The notes under the pieces: generated by a model
Database searches by the model: none
Told to the model about the DNA's origin: nothing
Seen by the model: only the letters and a program-made list of their open reading frames with translations
Shown here: piece after piece, positions 53,413-62,814 of the stretch
Position numbering within the stretch: the stretch's first letter is position 1
Layout of the letters: every line of letters starts with the position of its first letter
Program-made: the position numbers and the translations under genes
Origin: CAZBMD01 sp964493325
GTDB lineage: Bacteria > Babelota > Babeliae > Babelales > RVW-14
Assembly: GCA_964493325.1 (NCBI GenBank)
Contig: CAZBMD010000001.1
Span: 208,204-272,203, forward strand
Direction of reading: 5' to 3'
DNA length: 64,000 bases

Positions 53413-54207
53413 ATGGTGGAGCAACGAAGTCGTTTTTTTAAGTTTTTGCTTCCGGTTGTTGTTGGATGTTCGTATTTGTTTTTATACCTCCCAATAATTG
53501 TTTTAGTTTTATTTTCATTTAATAACGCTTCTGTAGCTATTAAATGGGAAGGGTTTACTCTTCGTTGGTACAGAGAGCTGCTTCACTCTCCTGAAATTTT
53601 AAATGCATTTCGGGTTTCTTTGATTGTTGCAGCAGCATCAACAATCTTGAGTTTGTCGATTGGCACCTGCTTTGTTTTTGCAAGTAAGTGGTGGAAGCGC
53701 TTCTGGCTTTTTAATATTTTTTATACCAATGTCTTGTTGCCCGACCTTATTTTGGCTATCGGGATATTGAGTATATTCACCTTTTTACAGATTCCCTTGG
53801 GCTACAGTAGCTTGATTGTTGGGCATACGCTCATTGGTCTTGGTTTTGTTATCCCAATAGTTCGTGCGCGATTTGTTGAGCTTGACCCAATTTTGACAGA
53901 AGCTTCTTTGGATTTGGGAGCAACACATATCCAGACTTTTTATAAAATTATTTTACCACTGCTGATGCCGTCACTGGTCGCAGCAGGGCTTTTAGTATTC
54001 ACCTTATCTCTCGATGATTTTTTAATTTCGTTTTTCTGTTCAGGGCCTACGGTCGAAACCTTGTCAGTGTATGTTTACTCCATGGTTCGTACTGGTATTG
54101 ATCCAACAATTAATGCGATTTCGGCATGCTTTCTTGCAATCAGCAGCCTGTTGGTTCTTTTGCTCTGTTACTTTAAAATTATTGATCAGGTGATTCCTTA
54201 TGAATGA
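53413..54207 (+). CDS. potC: Spermidine/putrescine ABC transporter, permease PotC
   Basis: A 264-residue permease and partner of PotB. The EAA loop reads 'EASLDLGATHIQTFYKIILP' near residue 165, and six helices are visible. The gene begins 35 bases after potB behind a GAAGAAAGA site and overlaps potD by 8 bases, indicating coupled translation. This order and spacing is standard for pot operons. Confidence 0.93.
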   Translation: MVEQRSRFFKFLLPVVVGCSYLFLYLPIIVLVLFSFNNASVAIKWEGFTLRWYRELLHSPEILNAFRVSLIVAAASTILSLSIGTCFVFASKWWKRFWLFNIFYTNVLLPDLILAIGILSIFTFLQIPLGYSSLIVGHTLIGLGFVIPIVRARFVELDPILTEASLDLGATHIQTFYKIILPLLMPSLVAAGLLVFTLSLDDFLISFFCSGPTVETLSVYVYSMVRTGIDPTINAISACFLAISSLLVLLLCYFKIIDQVIPYE

Positions 54208-55333
54208 AAAGCAAAAAACACTGCCTCTATGGTCCTTGCGCCTTGCCACGCAAGCTCTTATTGTTATTATCTACCTTTCTATTCTTGCGGTGTTTCTCTA
54301 TAGTCCTCACATTCTCAAGATGTTGTACTCGTCTGATAACACGCTCAATATTTATGCTTTTACAGAAATGATATCGCCTGAAGCAATTGCTGAGTTTGAA
54401 AAAGAGCATGGAGTGAGCATCTCTATTAAATATTTTGAGACCAACGAAGATTTGTACACTAAGTTTAAGATTAGTGGCGGAGAGGGATATGATATTGTCA
54501 CCCCATCTGATTACATGGTTGAACTTTTGCGCAAAGATGGGCTTTTAAAGAAACTTGAGCATCAAAAATTACCCTGTATGACACACCTTGATCATCGGTT
54601 GATGCGCAATTATTATGACGAAAATAATGATTATTCGTTGCCTCTTGCGTGGGTGCCGTACGGAATTGTTTTTAGAAAAGATCTATTCAAAGTTCCTATG
54701 AAAGAAATGAGCTTGGATATTATTTTTAAAAATCCGGAGATGTGGTTTCAGGCTGGGATGATCAGCAAAAAATTTAGAATTTGTATGGTTGATGATGCAC
54801 GCGAAGCTGTTATGTTGTCACTGATTTATCTTTTTGGTGATACCCGTGAACTTGGACCTGATCGCATTGCTCAGATACAAAATCTTCTGATCAAACAAAA
54901 GGACTGGGTTGAAAGCTATCTGAGTTCAAGCTTAGAGTATTTTCTTCTTGGTGGCATTGCCCCTGTTGCACTTGCCTCAAGTCTTTTTGTTAGAAATACC
55001 ATCGAGAATGATGAGCGCTTTGCATTTATGATTCCAAAAGAGGGTAGCATGTTGGTTATTGAAAACCTTGCTGTTCCTGCAGCATGTAAAAAAGAAGCTC
55101 TTGTGTATAAATTTATTAATTTTCTTCTTTCGCGTAGAATCTCAGCTTTGAATAGTAATCTTTATGGCTACAACCCAACTAATCGATTGGCGTATGCTGA
55201 TGTTGAAGAAAAAGTACTTAACAACCCCAACTATTTCCCACCAGATAAAATTTTTAAAAAATTGCATCTGCTTCACAATAAATTTTCTCTCAAAGTAGTT
55301 GAGGCTATCTGGCTTGGTGTGAAATTTGGGTAA
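54200..55333 (+). CDS. potD: Polyamine-binding protein PotD, membrane-anchored form
   Basis: The 377-residue substrate-binding protein of the importer. Family blocks are 'LNIYAFTEMISPEAIAEFEK', 'GYDIVTPSDYMVELLRKDGL' and 'LPLAWVPYGIVFRKD'. The N-terminus has a hydrophobic helix (about residues 16-40) but no lipobox Cys or clear cleavage site, so it is probably tethered to the inner membrane by an uncleaved signal anchor. It ends the pot operon; the signal-peptidase-like gene follows after 25 bases. Confidence 0.9.
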   Translation: MNEKQKTLPLWSLRLATQALIVIIYLSILAVFLYSPHILKMLYSSDNTLNIYAFTEMISPEAIAEFEKEHGVSISIKYFETNEDLYTKFKISGGEGYDIVTPSDYMVELLRKDGLLKKLEHQKLPCMTHLDHRLMRNYYDENNDYSLPLAWVPYGIVFRKDLFKVPMKEMSLDIIFKNPEMWFQAGMISKKFRICMVDDAREAVMLSLIYLFGDTRELGPDRIAQIQNLLIKQKDWVESYLSSSLEYFLLGGIAPVALASSLFVRNTIENDERFAFMIPKEGSMLVIENLAVPAACKKEALVYKFINFLLSRRISALNSNLYGYNPTNRLAYADVEEKVLNNPNYFPPDKIFKKLHLLHNKFSLKVVEAIWLGVKFG

Positions 55334-55358
55334 AAATTAAAAGGATAGGATATCGATT

Positions 55359-56582
55359 ATGGAAAAATTACAGCAACGTTTTGAATCTCTGTTTAATCGG
55401 TATGCCGAAAAACGAGAGTATTTTAAGCAACGTATTGAATATTTTTTACAGACAAAACGGCTTGCAGAGCATCAGCGTGCAACTCATTTATTAAATGAGC
55501 TTGAAGGAATTTCTAGAGACCTGAGAAGTTGTTTTTTGGTAACTGCTGAAGGAGCCCCTTCTTACAATTCACTCAAAGTAAAAATTGCGTCATTCAAGCA
55601 ATGTTTTAAAGAAATCACTACGCTTACAACTCCTGTGTGGAAGCAATGGATACGAGCTATCGTAGAAGTTACGGTTATTGTGGTTGTTGTAAAACATTTT
55701 CTTTTTAATCTTTATTTTGTTCCAACTGGATCTGCTGAGCCAAAACTGCTTGTGGGCGACAGGGTATGGGGAAATAAGCTTGTATATTTTTTTCATTCTG
55801 TGCAGCGAGATGATTTTGTAATTTTTGATAATGCTGAATTTCGCTACGACAATAGCAGCTTTATTCAACGCTTTTGGCAAAAATATGTTGGCGTAGGAGT
55901 TCCTCTTCTGGGACTTAAGCCTGGACCTGATAATGTTGTAAAGCGGGTTATTGGATTGCCTGGCGATGTTATTGAAGGGCGTTTAGAAGACGGTAGAACA
56001 TGTGTTTATGTTAACGGAAAAAAATTGGATGAACCATACGTGAATGCCTTACCTCTTATTGGTATACGGCGTACTATTGGTTTTATTCCTATGAAAAATT
56101 TTGGGCCATTTATAATTCCAGGATTTTTACAAAAAAGTGTGACTTCCCCTGTTTTCTATACCTATGATCCAGCAAAATCATTTGACGATCAGCCGTATTA
56201 CTCTTTTACAGAATCAGAAATAGTTAGAGATAGTGCAGGTAAGCCGATGATGCGTATGCCGTTTGCACCCATTATTAATTATGACAATTATGAAACAAAC
56301 TATTGTGTTGATGTATTTGGTCCAATAACTGTGCCTCCTGGAAAGTATTGGGTAATGGGTGATAGTCGTCAAAATAGTCGAGACAGTCGCTACTGGGGTC
56401 TTCTTGATGAAAAACTGATACATGGCAGAATTAGCTTTATCATTTATTCGATAGATAGCGAAGAAGCTTTATGGCTATTTGAACTTGTAAAACATCCAAT
56501 TGATTTTTGGACAAAAAAAGTCCGTTGGAGCAGATTTTTTTCAGGCTTTAGCACTTTTAAAGGATCAGCTCCTCAACGATAA
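55359..56582 (+). CDS. Signal peptidase I-like protein with N-terminal helical domain (copy 1)
   Basis: The 407-residue protein has an N-terminal coiled, charged region (residues 1-95), one membrane helix (about 98-120), and an S26 peptidase domain. The nucleophile Ser125 sits in 'VPTGSAEPKLLVGDRVWG' and the general base Lys195 in 'NVVKRVIGLPGDVI'. The C-terminal 'VMGDSRQNSRDSRYWG' box is complete. In most signal peptidases the Ser is followed by Met ('SGSMEPTL'); here it is Ala. The enzyme should remove signal peptides from the many secreted proteins. A paralog follows directly. Confidence 0.88.
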   Translation: MEKLQQRFESLFNRYAEKREYFKQRIEYFLQTKRLAEHQRATHLLNELEGISRDLRSCFLVTAEGAPSYNSLKVKIASFKQCFKEITTLTTPVWKQWIRAIVEVTVIVVVVKHFLFNLYFVPTGSAEPKLLVGDRVWGNKLVYFFHSVQRDDFVIFDNAEFRYDNSSFIQRFWQKYVGVGVPLLGLKPGPDNVVKRVIGLPGDVIEGRLEDGRTCVYVNGKKLDEPYVNALPLIGIRRTIGFIPMKNFGPFIIPGFLQKSVTSPVFYTYDPAKSFDDQPYYSFTESEIVRDSAGKPMMRMPFAPIINYDNYETNYCVDVFGPITVPPGKYWVMGDSRQNSRDSRYWGLLDEKLIHGRISFIIYSIDSEEALWLFELVKHPIDFWTKKVRWSRFFSGFSTFKGSAPQR

Positions 56583-56657
56583 AAGCGTTATGACAAATGA
56601 GTCATACTTTGTTCCGTTGATTTAAAAACAGTCTCTATTTTACAGGGTAAACAAAAA

Positions 56658-57878
56658 ATGAATTACACTATTGAAAAACTTTTAAGTCGTTTTGAAAAAC
56701 TGCGGCTCAAGTACCAATCAAAGCGAGATTTTTTTATAGCTCGTCTTGATAAATTCAAGCGAAGTCGTTCTCAAATTTTGTACAAAAAATGTCATGATTT
56801 GATGGAACAAGCTGATGATTGCATTAGGTCGCTCAATCAGGATTTGTATGCAGCACCTCAACAACAAAACGAACCTCACATCAAAAAACAACTAAAACTT
56901 CTCAAAGATTCATACAAGCAACTTCATGAACTAACAAAGCCTCTATGGCGCCAGTGGTTTGAGGCTATTAGTATTGCGCTTGTTCTTGCCTTGATTTTGC
57001 GTAATTTAATATTTGGGTTGTATCACGTTCCAACAGGTTCTGCTGAGCCAAACATTTTGGTCGGAGACAGAATTTGGGGCAACAAGATGGCCTATTACGT
57101 AGGCAACGTCAACCGTGGCGATTTGGTAATTTTTGATAATCCTGAATTTGCTTACGACAACTCCAGTAGAATTCATTCTTTGTGGCAAAAGTATATTGGG
57201 ATCGAAATTCCACTCTTTGGGTTGCATGGAGGCCCAGATAACGTTGTTAAAAGGGTTATCGCTCTTCCTGGTGATGTTGTCGAAGGCCGAGTTGAAGATA
57301 ATCAGACAGTGGTTTATTTGAATGGCGAGAAGCTTGATGAACCGTACGTTAATAAGCTGCCTTTGTTGCGCGTTAAAAAGACAACAGGATTCTTTCCTCC
57401 TGGCGTACCAGTTCCTCACTTCTTACAACAAAGTACAAAACTTGTTAATTATACCTATGATCCTGAGTTGCCGCTTGAAGAGCAGCCGTATTACAAACTT
57501 CAACCTCATGAAGTTGTAACCAAAGGAGCTTCTGGCGAAAAGATATTGCTTCAGGCATTTGCTCCAACCTACACCCTAGAATTTGGTCGCCAAGATTTTG
57601 TGTATACTGTTGATAATTTTGGACCATTTACAGTTCCTGACAACATGTATTGGGTTATGGGGGATAGTAGGCGTAACAGTCGTGATGCCAGATACTGGAA
57701 GTTCTTGGATGAAAAACTTATTCATGGACGAGCTAGTTTTGTTATTTACTCAATTGATAGTGAAGAACCGTTTTGGTTATTTGAACTTATAAAACATCCA
57801 ATTAATTTTTGGACAAAAAAGGTTCGTTGGAACAGATTTTTTAGAGGACTAGGATCGTTTAATGGCAAAGAAAAATAA
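56658..57878 (+). CDS. Signal peptidase I-like protein with N-terminal helical domain (copy 2)
   Basis: A 406-residue paralog with the same layout: charged helical start (1-98), membrane helix (about 101-122), Ser128 in 'VPTGSAEPNILVGDRIWG', Lys198 in 'NVVKRVIALPGDVV', and 'VMGDSRRNSRDARYWK'. The Ala after the Ser is shared with copy 1. Both copies also have a long insert (about residues 225-335) between the Lys box and the C-terminal box. The end overlaps metG by 17 bases. Confidence 0.88.
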   Translation: MNYTIEKLLSRFEKLRLKYQSKRDFFIARLDKFKRSRSQILYKKCHDLMEQADDCIRSLNQDLYAAPQQQNEPHIKKQLKLLKDSYKQLHELTKPLWRQWFEAISIALVLALILRNLIFGLYHVPTGSAEPNILVGDRIWGNKMAYYVGNVNRGDLVIFDNPEFAYDNSSRIHSLWQKYIGIEIPLFGLHGGPDNVVKRVIALPGDVVEGRVEDNQTVVYLNGEKLDEPYVNKLPLLRVKKTTGFFPPGVPVPHFLQQSTKLVNYTYDPELPLEEQPYYKLQPHEVVTKGASGEKILLQAFAPTYTLEFGRQDFVYTVDNFGPFTVPDNMYWVMGDSRRNSRDARYWKFLDEKLIHGRASFVIYSIDSEEPFWLFELIKHPINFWTKKVRWNRFFRGLGSFNGKEK

Positions 57879-59838
57879 GTATTATATTACCACTCCAATT
57901 TATTATCCCAATGCCAAGCCGCATGTTGGGACACTGTACTCAACGCTCATTGCAGACGTTTCGGCTCGATTTCATAAGTTGATGGGGCAAGAGGTTTTCT
58001 TCTTAACGGGAACAGATGAGCATGGCCAAAAGCTGCAAGAAAAAGCCGAAGAGCTTAAGATGGCGCCCAAAGATTTTATCGATTCAATTATTCCAGACTT
58101 TAAAAAGGTGTGGAGTCTTTTTGATATTCAATACGATAAATTTATTCGTACCACAGATCCTGAGCATGAAGCTGCTGTTGCGCAATGGATTATGAAATTA
58201 CAAGAGCAGGGCGATATTTACAAGTCAGCTTACACGGGGCTTTATTGCGTTCCGTGCGAGATGTTTATAAATGTAAATAGCGAGACGCCAAAAAATGATC
58301 AAGGCGTTTATATCTGCCAAACTCACAATCGAGTTTTGAGCGAAATTGAAGAAGAAAGTTATTTTTTCAGGCTATCCGCGTATCAAGATCAGTTGCTTGA
58401 ATTGTACGAAAAACACCCAGATTTTATTGTGCCCAAAGAGCGCATGGCAGAAGTTGTTTCGTTTGTAAAATCAGGCTTGCGCGATTTAAGTATTTCCCGC
58501 AAGACCGTTTCATGGGGCATTCCTTTTCCGGGTGATCCATCGCATACCGTCTACGTATGGGGCGATGCGCTGAACAACTACATCAGTGGCGTTGGATACG
58601 GACAAAGTAGTCCAGAAGCGCTCAAGAATTTTGAACATTGGTGGCCTGCAGATGTTCATGTTATGGCAAAAGATATAGTTCGTTTTCATGCCGTTTACTG
58701 GCCAGCATTTTTGATGGCTGCAAACTTGCCATTACCAAAAAAACTATTGGTTCATGGCTATATTTTGATGGGCGAAAATAAGATGTCCAAATCGCTTGGC
58801 AATGCAATTAGCCCAGAAAATCTTGCTGAGTGGTATGGTGTTGAGCAAGTACGGTATTACTTGATGCGTCACATGGCTATCACTCATGATGGTCAATTTG
58901 ACGTCAAAGATTTAGAAGATTGTATTTCGGCTGACCTTGCCAATAATTTAAGCAATCTTGTTCACAGAATGCTTTCGCTTGCAGGGAATAACGGGATGAG
59001 TAATGTTGCAGCTCCTGCCGCGTGGGAAGCTACAGCAAGCTTGCTTCGTGATAAATGTGAAGAATCATATTTATTATACTGGGACGAGATGTCTCGTGGT
59101 TATTTTCACGTTGCACTTGCGCAAGTTCGAACTTTTATATCCGAAGTTAACGCCTATTTTCAGAATAATCAGCCATGGGTTCTTGCAAAGAAAAACCCAG
59201 AACTTTTTGCCGAAGTTGTTGCCGCAACTTGCAACAGTTTGTATGCAATTGGCTTGATGCTTATTCCTGTGATGCCAAAAAAAATGGAAGCATTGTTACA
59301 GTTGATTGGGCATTCCTATGATCCGTCAAAAAACTATGATGATGTGCTGCGCAGAAATGATTGGAGCAAATCTTTTACGCTAGCTAAAGCAACAGATCCA
59401 CTTTTTGTTCGTCCTGAATCTCGTCTACCAAAAGATGATGAACCTGCAGAAAAACAGGCAACCAAGCCAAAGCCCGCGCTAAAAACTGAAACAGCGCCTG
59501 TGCAAACTGATACCATTAGTATCGATGATTTTGCAAAATGTCAGCTCATCGTTGGTACCATCATGAGCTGCGAGGAAGTTGCTGGTTCTGATAAGCTCTA
59601 CAAGATGCAGGTTGACTGTGGCATCCATGGTATGCGTCAAATTTTTAGTGGTGTTAAAAAGAATTTTAAGCCCGAAGATTTGGTTGGCAAGCAGGGTGTT
59701 GTGGTTGCCAATTTGCCGCCACGCAAAATGCCAGGTGGTTTTTCAGAAGGCATGCTGCTTTATGCAAGTGACACGCAAGGCAATCACCGACTTGCATCAG
59801 TCAGTGCTCCTGTTGAGAATGGCACACAGCTTAAATAA
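57862..59838 (+). CDS. metG: Methionyl-tRNA synthetase with C-terminal tRNA-binding domain
   Basis: This enzyme charges both initiator and elongator tRNA-Met. 'ITTPIYYPNAKPHVGTLYS' is the HIGH-like region and 'NKMSKSLGN' (Lys307 to Ser311) is the second catalytic motif. A partial zinc knuckle is seen in 'CVPCE'. The last 110 residues ('FAKCQLIVGTIMSCE', 'LPPRKMPGGFSEGMLL') are a Trbp111/EMAP-type tRNA-binding domain that forms dimers. Length is 658 residues. Its start overlaps the upstream gene by 17 bases. Confidence 0.97.
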   Translation: MAKKNKYYITTPIYYPNAKPHVGTLYSTLIADVSARFHKLMGQEVFFLTGTDEHGQKLQEKAEELKMAPKDFIDSIIPDFKKVWSLFDIQYDKFIRTTDPEHEAAVAQWIMKLQEQGDIYKSAYTGLYCVPCEMFINVNSETPKNDQGVYICQTHNRVLSEIEEESYFFRLSAYQDQLLELYEKHPDFIVPKERMAEVVSFVKSGLRDLSISRKTVSWGIPFPGDPSHTVYVWGDALNNYISGVGYGQSSPEALKNFEHWWPADVHVMAKDIVRFHAVYWPAFLMAANLPLPKKLLVHGYILMGENKMSKSLGNAISPENLAEWYGVEQVRYYLMRHMAITHDGQFDVKDLEDCISADLANNLSNLVHRMLSLAGNNGMSNVAAPAAWEATASLLRDKCEESYLLYWDEMSRGYFHVALAQVRTFISEVNAYFQNNQPWVLAKKNPELFAEVVAATCNSLYAIGLMLIPVMPKKMEALLQLIGHSYDPSKNYDDVLRRNDWSKSFTLAKATDPLFVRPESRLPKDDEPAEKQATKPKPALKTETAPVQTDTISIDDFAKCQLIVGTIMSCEEVAGSDKLYKMQVDCGIHGMRQIFSGVKKNFKPEDLVGKQGVVVANLPPRKMPGGFSEGMLLYASDTQGNHRLASVSAPVENGTQLK

Positions 59839-59871
59839 TTATACTTTTTAGAGATTATCACTATCAGGTGA

Positions 59872-59914
59872 GAAAGAGGCCCGCCGACTTTATTGATCGG
59901 GGGCTCTTTTTTTG
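59872..59914 (+). terminator. Intrinsic terminator after metG
   Basis: An imperfect GC-rich stem (AGAGGCCCGCCGA with TCGGGGGCTCT) is followed by a T7 run. It ends the signal-peptidase/metG transcript. Confidence 0.75.
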
Positions 59915-59965
59915 GTAGACCTAATAACAATGTATTAGTTTTGTTATTAAATAAAGGGAGTAGTG

Positions 59966-60697
59966 ATGAAGTATGTTAGTTTTGCTCTTATTTTTTTGTT
60001 GTTTGGTTCGGGACTCAGAGCTATGCAGGAAGAAGAAGAATCTGATGAGTTTAAGTTCGATCTGAGTTTGGTTGAAGAGCATGAAGAGCTTGCGCCCTAT
60101 GTCGGTTCTTTAAGTAGAAATTACATAAATCTCGCACCAGACCCAAAACTTAAGCCTCTACGAAGTCACAGTATTACCTTGCTGAGTAAAAAAGAACATC
60201 TTTGTGATGAAGAGCAACCAGTAATTAAGTATAAAACTAAAACAAAATTTGCTTCTGGCAAAGCTGACTGGGAAGCCATTTGTTTATATTATGAACAAAA
60301 AAAAATCGAATTAAACTATTCAAGTAATCATCCCTACGAGGTGTCTTCTTTTCAAGATAAAGAAAAATATTTAAAAATTATCTGCTATGAAATAGAGTCG
60401 CAGCAGATTGTGGCTTCTGTTTTTGTTGATTGCAAGAGATTTCATTTTCGTGGACTTGCTTTTGAGACAGATAAAATTAGTCTGAGTACATTTCTTGATG
60501 ATTGCAAAAAACTTTTAAAGCGTAAATTCAAAGACAAAAATTTTCAAAAGGTGCTTGTAAGGGTGGGGACGCATGCGTTTAAGTACATCGCTCATCTCAA
60601 AAAAATAGAAGGATCTTTGGAGTGCGATAATTATACGGTTGTAGAAGGTGAGTTACTTGATGGTCATGAGTTTGAGACCAAGGCTTATATTGTTTAG
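59966..60697 (+). CDS. Secreted hypothetical protein
   Basis: The ATG at 59966 is chosen (AAAGGGAG upstream); a GTG one codon earlier is possible. The 243-residue product has a signal peptide ('MKYVSFALIFLLFGSGLRA'), an acidic stretch, and then a Lys-rich mixed region with no recognised motif. It ends just before a perfect 34-bp hairpin shared with the convergent coiled-coil gene. The function is unknown. Confidence 0.65.
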   Translation: MKYVSFALIFLLFGSGLRAMQEEEESDEFKFDLSLVEEHEELAPYVGSLSRNYINLAPDPKLKPLRSHSITLLSKKEHLCDEEQPVIKYKTKTKFASGKADWEAICLYYEQKKIELNYSSNHPYEVSSFQDKEKYLKIICYEIESQQIVASVFVDCKRFHFRGLAFETDKISLSTFLDDCKKLLKRKFKDKNFQKVLVRVGTHAFKYIAHLKKIEGSLECDNYTVVEGELLDGHEFETKAYIV

Positions 60698-60706
60698 TGA
60701 TTTGCA

Positions 60707-60776
60707 AAAATAAAGCAATTAAAAGAAGAAGCCTCGACTTTCAAGTCGAGGCTTCTTCTTTTAATTGCTTTATTTT
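60707..60776. terminator. Perfect 34-bp inverted repeat, bidirectional terminator
   Basis: Arms 60707-60740 and 60743-60776 are exact reverse complements with a 2-base loop. The inner part (GAAGAAGCCTCGACTT) is GC-rich and the outer ends are A/T runs, giving a terminator on both strands. The minus-strand gene's stop codon lies inside the right arm. Confidence 0.95.
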
Positions 60777-61645
60777 AGATTGTTGATATCAGTTTCTAGT
60801 TTTTGAATTTCTGCTTGCTTGCTTTTTATCTTGTTCGCTATTGTGCCCATGGCTGTAGCTCTTCTTCCTTTTTCTGTTTTAATTTGTTGTTGAGTACCTT
60901 TTACTGGATTTTTTTTATGATCGGCTTCAAGGTCTATTTTTTCTTTTTTTAAAGTTTCTTCTTGAGTTCTCATCAGCGCTAACTTTTTTTCTAACTCATT
61001 AATTTTATCTAGTTTAAGTTGGGCTTCTTTTTTTGCCATAGCGTCTAGGCGTTTTTTTTCCTCTTCCTCTTTTTTCAATCGAGTAATCTCTTGATTGTGT
61101 GCTAATTGTTGGGTTTTTTCTTCGCGTTTGTGAAGATTTTCTTGTTGTTCAACGTCTTCGTTTGTTGGTACTTTTTCGACTTCTGGCTTATTTTCTTCTT
61201 CAGAACTTTGTTCAGATTCTTTTGTCTTTTGATTCCGATCTTCTTGTTCTTTGAGTTGTTTTTGTATATCGCCTGCTGATTCAGTTTTTTTATCTGCTAC
61301 TTCTATTGCTTTTTGTTCTTTAAGACAAGCGCTGGTATAAAGAGTTCCATAAATCAGAGCCATAGCTGCCACGCCAACGCCGGCGCCAATGGCAAAGCAG
61401 ATGATGACATCTTTTGAGATTTTAGATGGGGCTACAAGCTTAATGGTGTCTTCTTGGATAGTAGATTGAGCTATGAGTGTTGCGATTTCTTTAGGCGAAT
61501 ATCCATGTTGTATAAAGTGGTTAACAAGATTTTTTGCCCCATTAAGTTCTTTTTTTGAAAAAACATAGTCGGTGTGGATTGGCTGTGCAGGGCAGTGTGT
61601 GGCAGTTCCTGCAAAAAGCAGGATTACTAAAATTTTTTTCAACAT
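60770..61645 (-). CDS. Membrane-anchored coiled-coil protein (copy A)
   Basis: The 291-residue protein has a signal peptide, a small helical domain ('FSKKELNGAKNLVNHFIQHG', about residues 30-65), one Gly/Ala-rich membrane helix (about 80-105), and a long charged coiled coil rich in Glu, Lys and Gln to the end. A paralog with the same N-terminal layout lies 201 bases upstream. The coiled part may face the periplasm or cytoplasm depending on topology. No known family is recognised. Confidence 0.72.
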   Translation of the reverse strand: MLKKILVILLFAGTATHCPAQPIHTDYVFSKKELNGAKNLVNHFIQHGYSPKEIATLIAQSTIQEDTIKLVAPSKISKDVIICFAIGAGVGVAAMALIYGTLYTSACLKEQKAIEVADKKTESAGDIQKQLKEQEDRNQKTKESEQSSEEENKPEVEKVPTNEDVEQQENLHKREEKTQQLAHNQEITRLKKEEEEKKRLDAMAKKEAQLKLDKINELEKKLALMRTQEETLKKEKIDLEADHKKNPVKGTQQQIKTEKGRRATAMGTIANKIKSKQAEIQKLETDINNLK

Positions 61646-61811
61646 CGAAATCCATTCATCTAGAAAAATAGTAAGGTACAGAAAATCACGATGGATTATG
61701 ATAGAAAAAATGCAAAAAAAAGCAATTAAAACCAGGATTTTTTAGAAAAAGGATATCTATTGAAATAGGGCTGAAACGTGAACTGTTAGGTTTTTGAATT
61801 TTTGAATAGAT

Positions 61812-61842
61812 AAAGGGAGACACGCTTTACGCATCTCCCTTT
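61812..61842 (-). terminator. Stem-loop between the two coiled-coil-type genes
   Basis: AAAGGGAGA pairs with TCTCCCTTT around a 13-base loop, just past the stop of the upstream minus-strand gene at 61847. The U-tract is short, so strength is uncertain. Confidence 0.6.
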
Positions 61843-61846
61843 ATGT

Positions 61847-62623
61847 TCATTTCTGATTCAGGATGTTTTGTATCTTCCCAAAAAGGTCTTTAGCTTTTTG
61901 CTTTATCACACCTTTTTCTGAAATTTTTGTCAGCGCGCTTATTTCTTCAATGTGTTCTTGAGGAACGTTGTCTAAAGCTGCGGCCGAGACAGCGTCTGGC
62001 ATTGCTGCCAATAGTTCTTGATTATTATCTTTTTTATGGTGTTTGTGTTTATGTTTGTGCTTGTGTTTTTTCTTTGTAATTTCTTCTTTTGGTATTGAGG
62101 ATTCAAGATTTTCTTTTATACTTCCATCGATGTTTTCTATTTCTGCTACTGATACTTCTATGATGTCTTGTTTGTCGAACGAAGAATTCTTATCTTCTTT
62201 TGTATTTACTTGCAAGTCTGCTATTGGTTGATTTTGCTTTTGTTTTTCATTTTCTAGGCGTGCTGCCTCATCTTTTTTCTGTTGTTCATAATAATTATAC
62301 GCATAATAACCGCCAGCAAGCAATGCGATGGTTGCAAGGCCAATTCCAGCTCCAATGATATAATATTTTTTAGCTTTTCTTTGAGCATCGTTTGGTGTTG
62401 GAGATATAAGAACTGTACCTTGTTGCTCGCCTTGTTCCATAGCACTTTGTATCATGCCAACTATTTCTTCATGGGAGTGACCCTCTGCTATCAATTTCTT
62501 TAAAAGATCGGCGGCTTTATTAAGCTCGTGTTCAGAGATTGGATAATCAGCGTTGATGGGTTTGATTGGTGCGTAGACTCCAAGTCCAAGTGTAAGCAGC
62601 ACAATTAAGCATTTTTTCAACAT
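61847..62623 (-). CDS. Membrane-anchored protein with His/Lys cluster (copy B)
   Basis: A 258-residue paralog of the next gene: signal peptide, helical domain ('ISEHELNKAADLLKKLIAEG', about 29-65), Gly/Ala-rich membrane helix ('YIIGAGIGLATIALLAGGYY', about 88-110), then a charged tail. The tail has an alternating Lys-His run ('KKKHKHKHKHKHHKK') near residue 190 in place of the coiled coil. Such runs bind metal ions or nucleic acid; neither is shown. The ribosome binding site is AAGGAG. Confidence 0.72.
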   Translation of the reverse strand: MLKKCLIVLLTLGLGVYAPIKPINADYPISEHELNKAADLLKKLIAEGHSHEEIVGMIQSAMEQGEQQGTVLISPTPNDAQRKAKKYYIIGAGIGLATIALLAGGYYAYNYYEQQKKDEAARLENEKQKQNQPIADLQVNTKEDKNSSFDKQDIIEVSVAEIENIDGSIKENLESSIPKEEITKKKHKHKHKHKHHKKDNNQELLAAMPDAVSAAALDNVPQEHIEEISALTKISEKGVIKQKAKDLFGKIQNILNQK

Positions 62624-62814
62624 AACAACTCCTTCAAATTAAATTAATCTGCAAATTAAAGCACTCTTCTAAATTTAATTTTCTATTATAATATAAATTA
62701 TTGCAATAGATTAGAGTATTATGTTTACAAAGAAGCTGCTAGAGGACTTTGTGAATAATAGGGTTGCTTTGAGAATAAACTGAGAGCTTGAATTATGGCT
62801 TAAGAATAGCTTTT

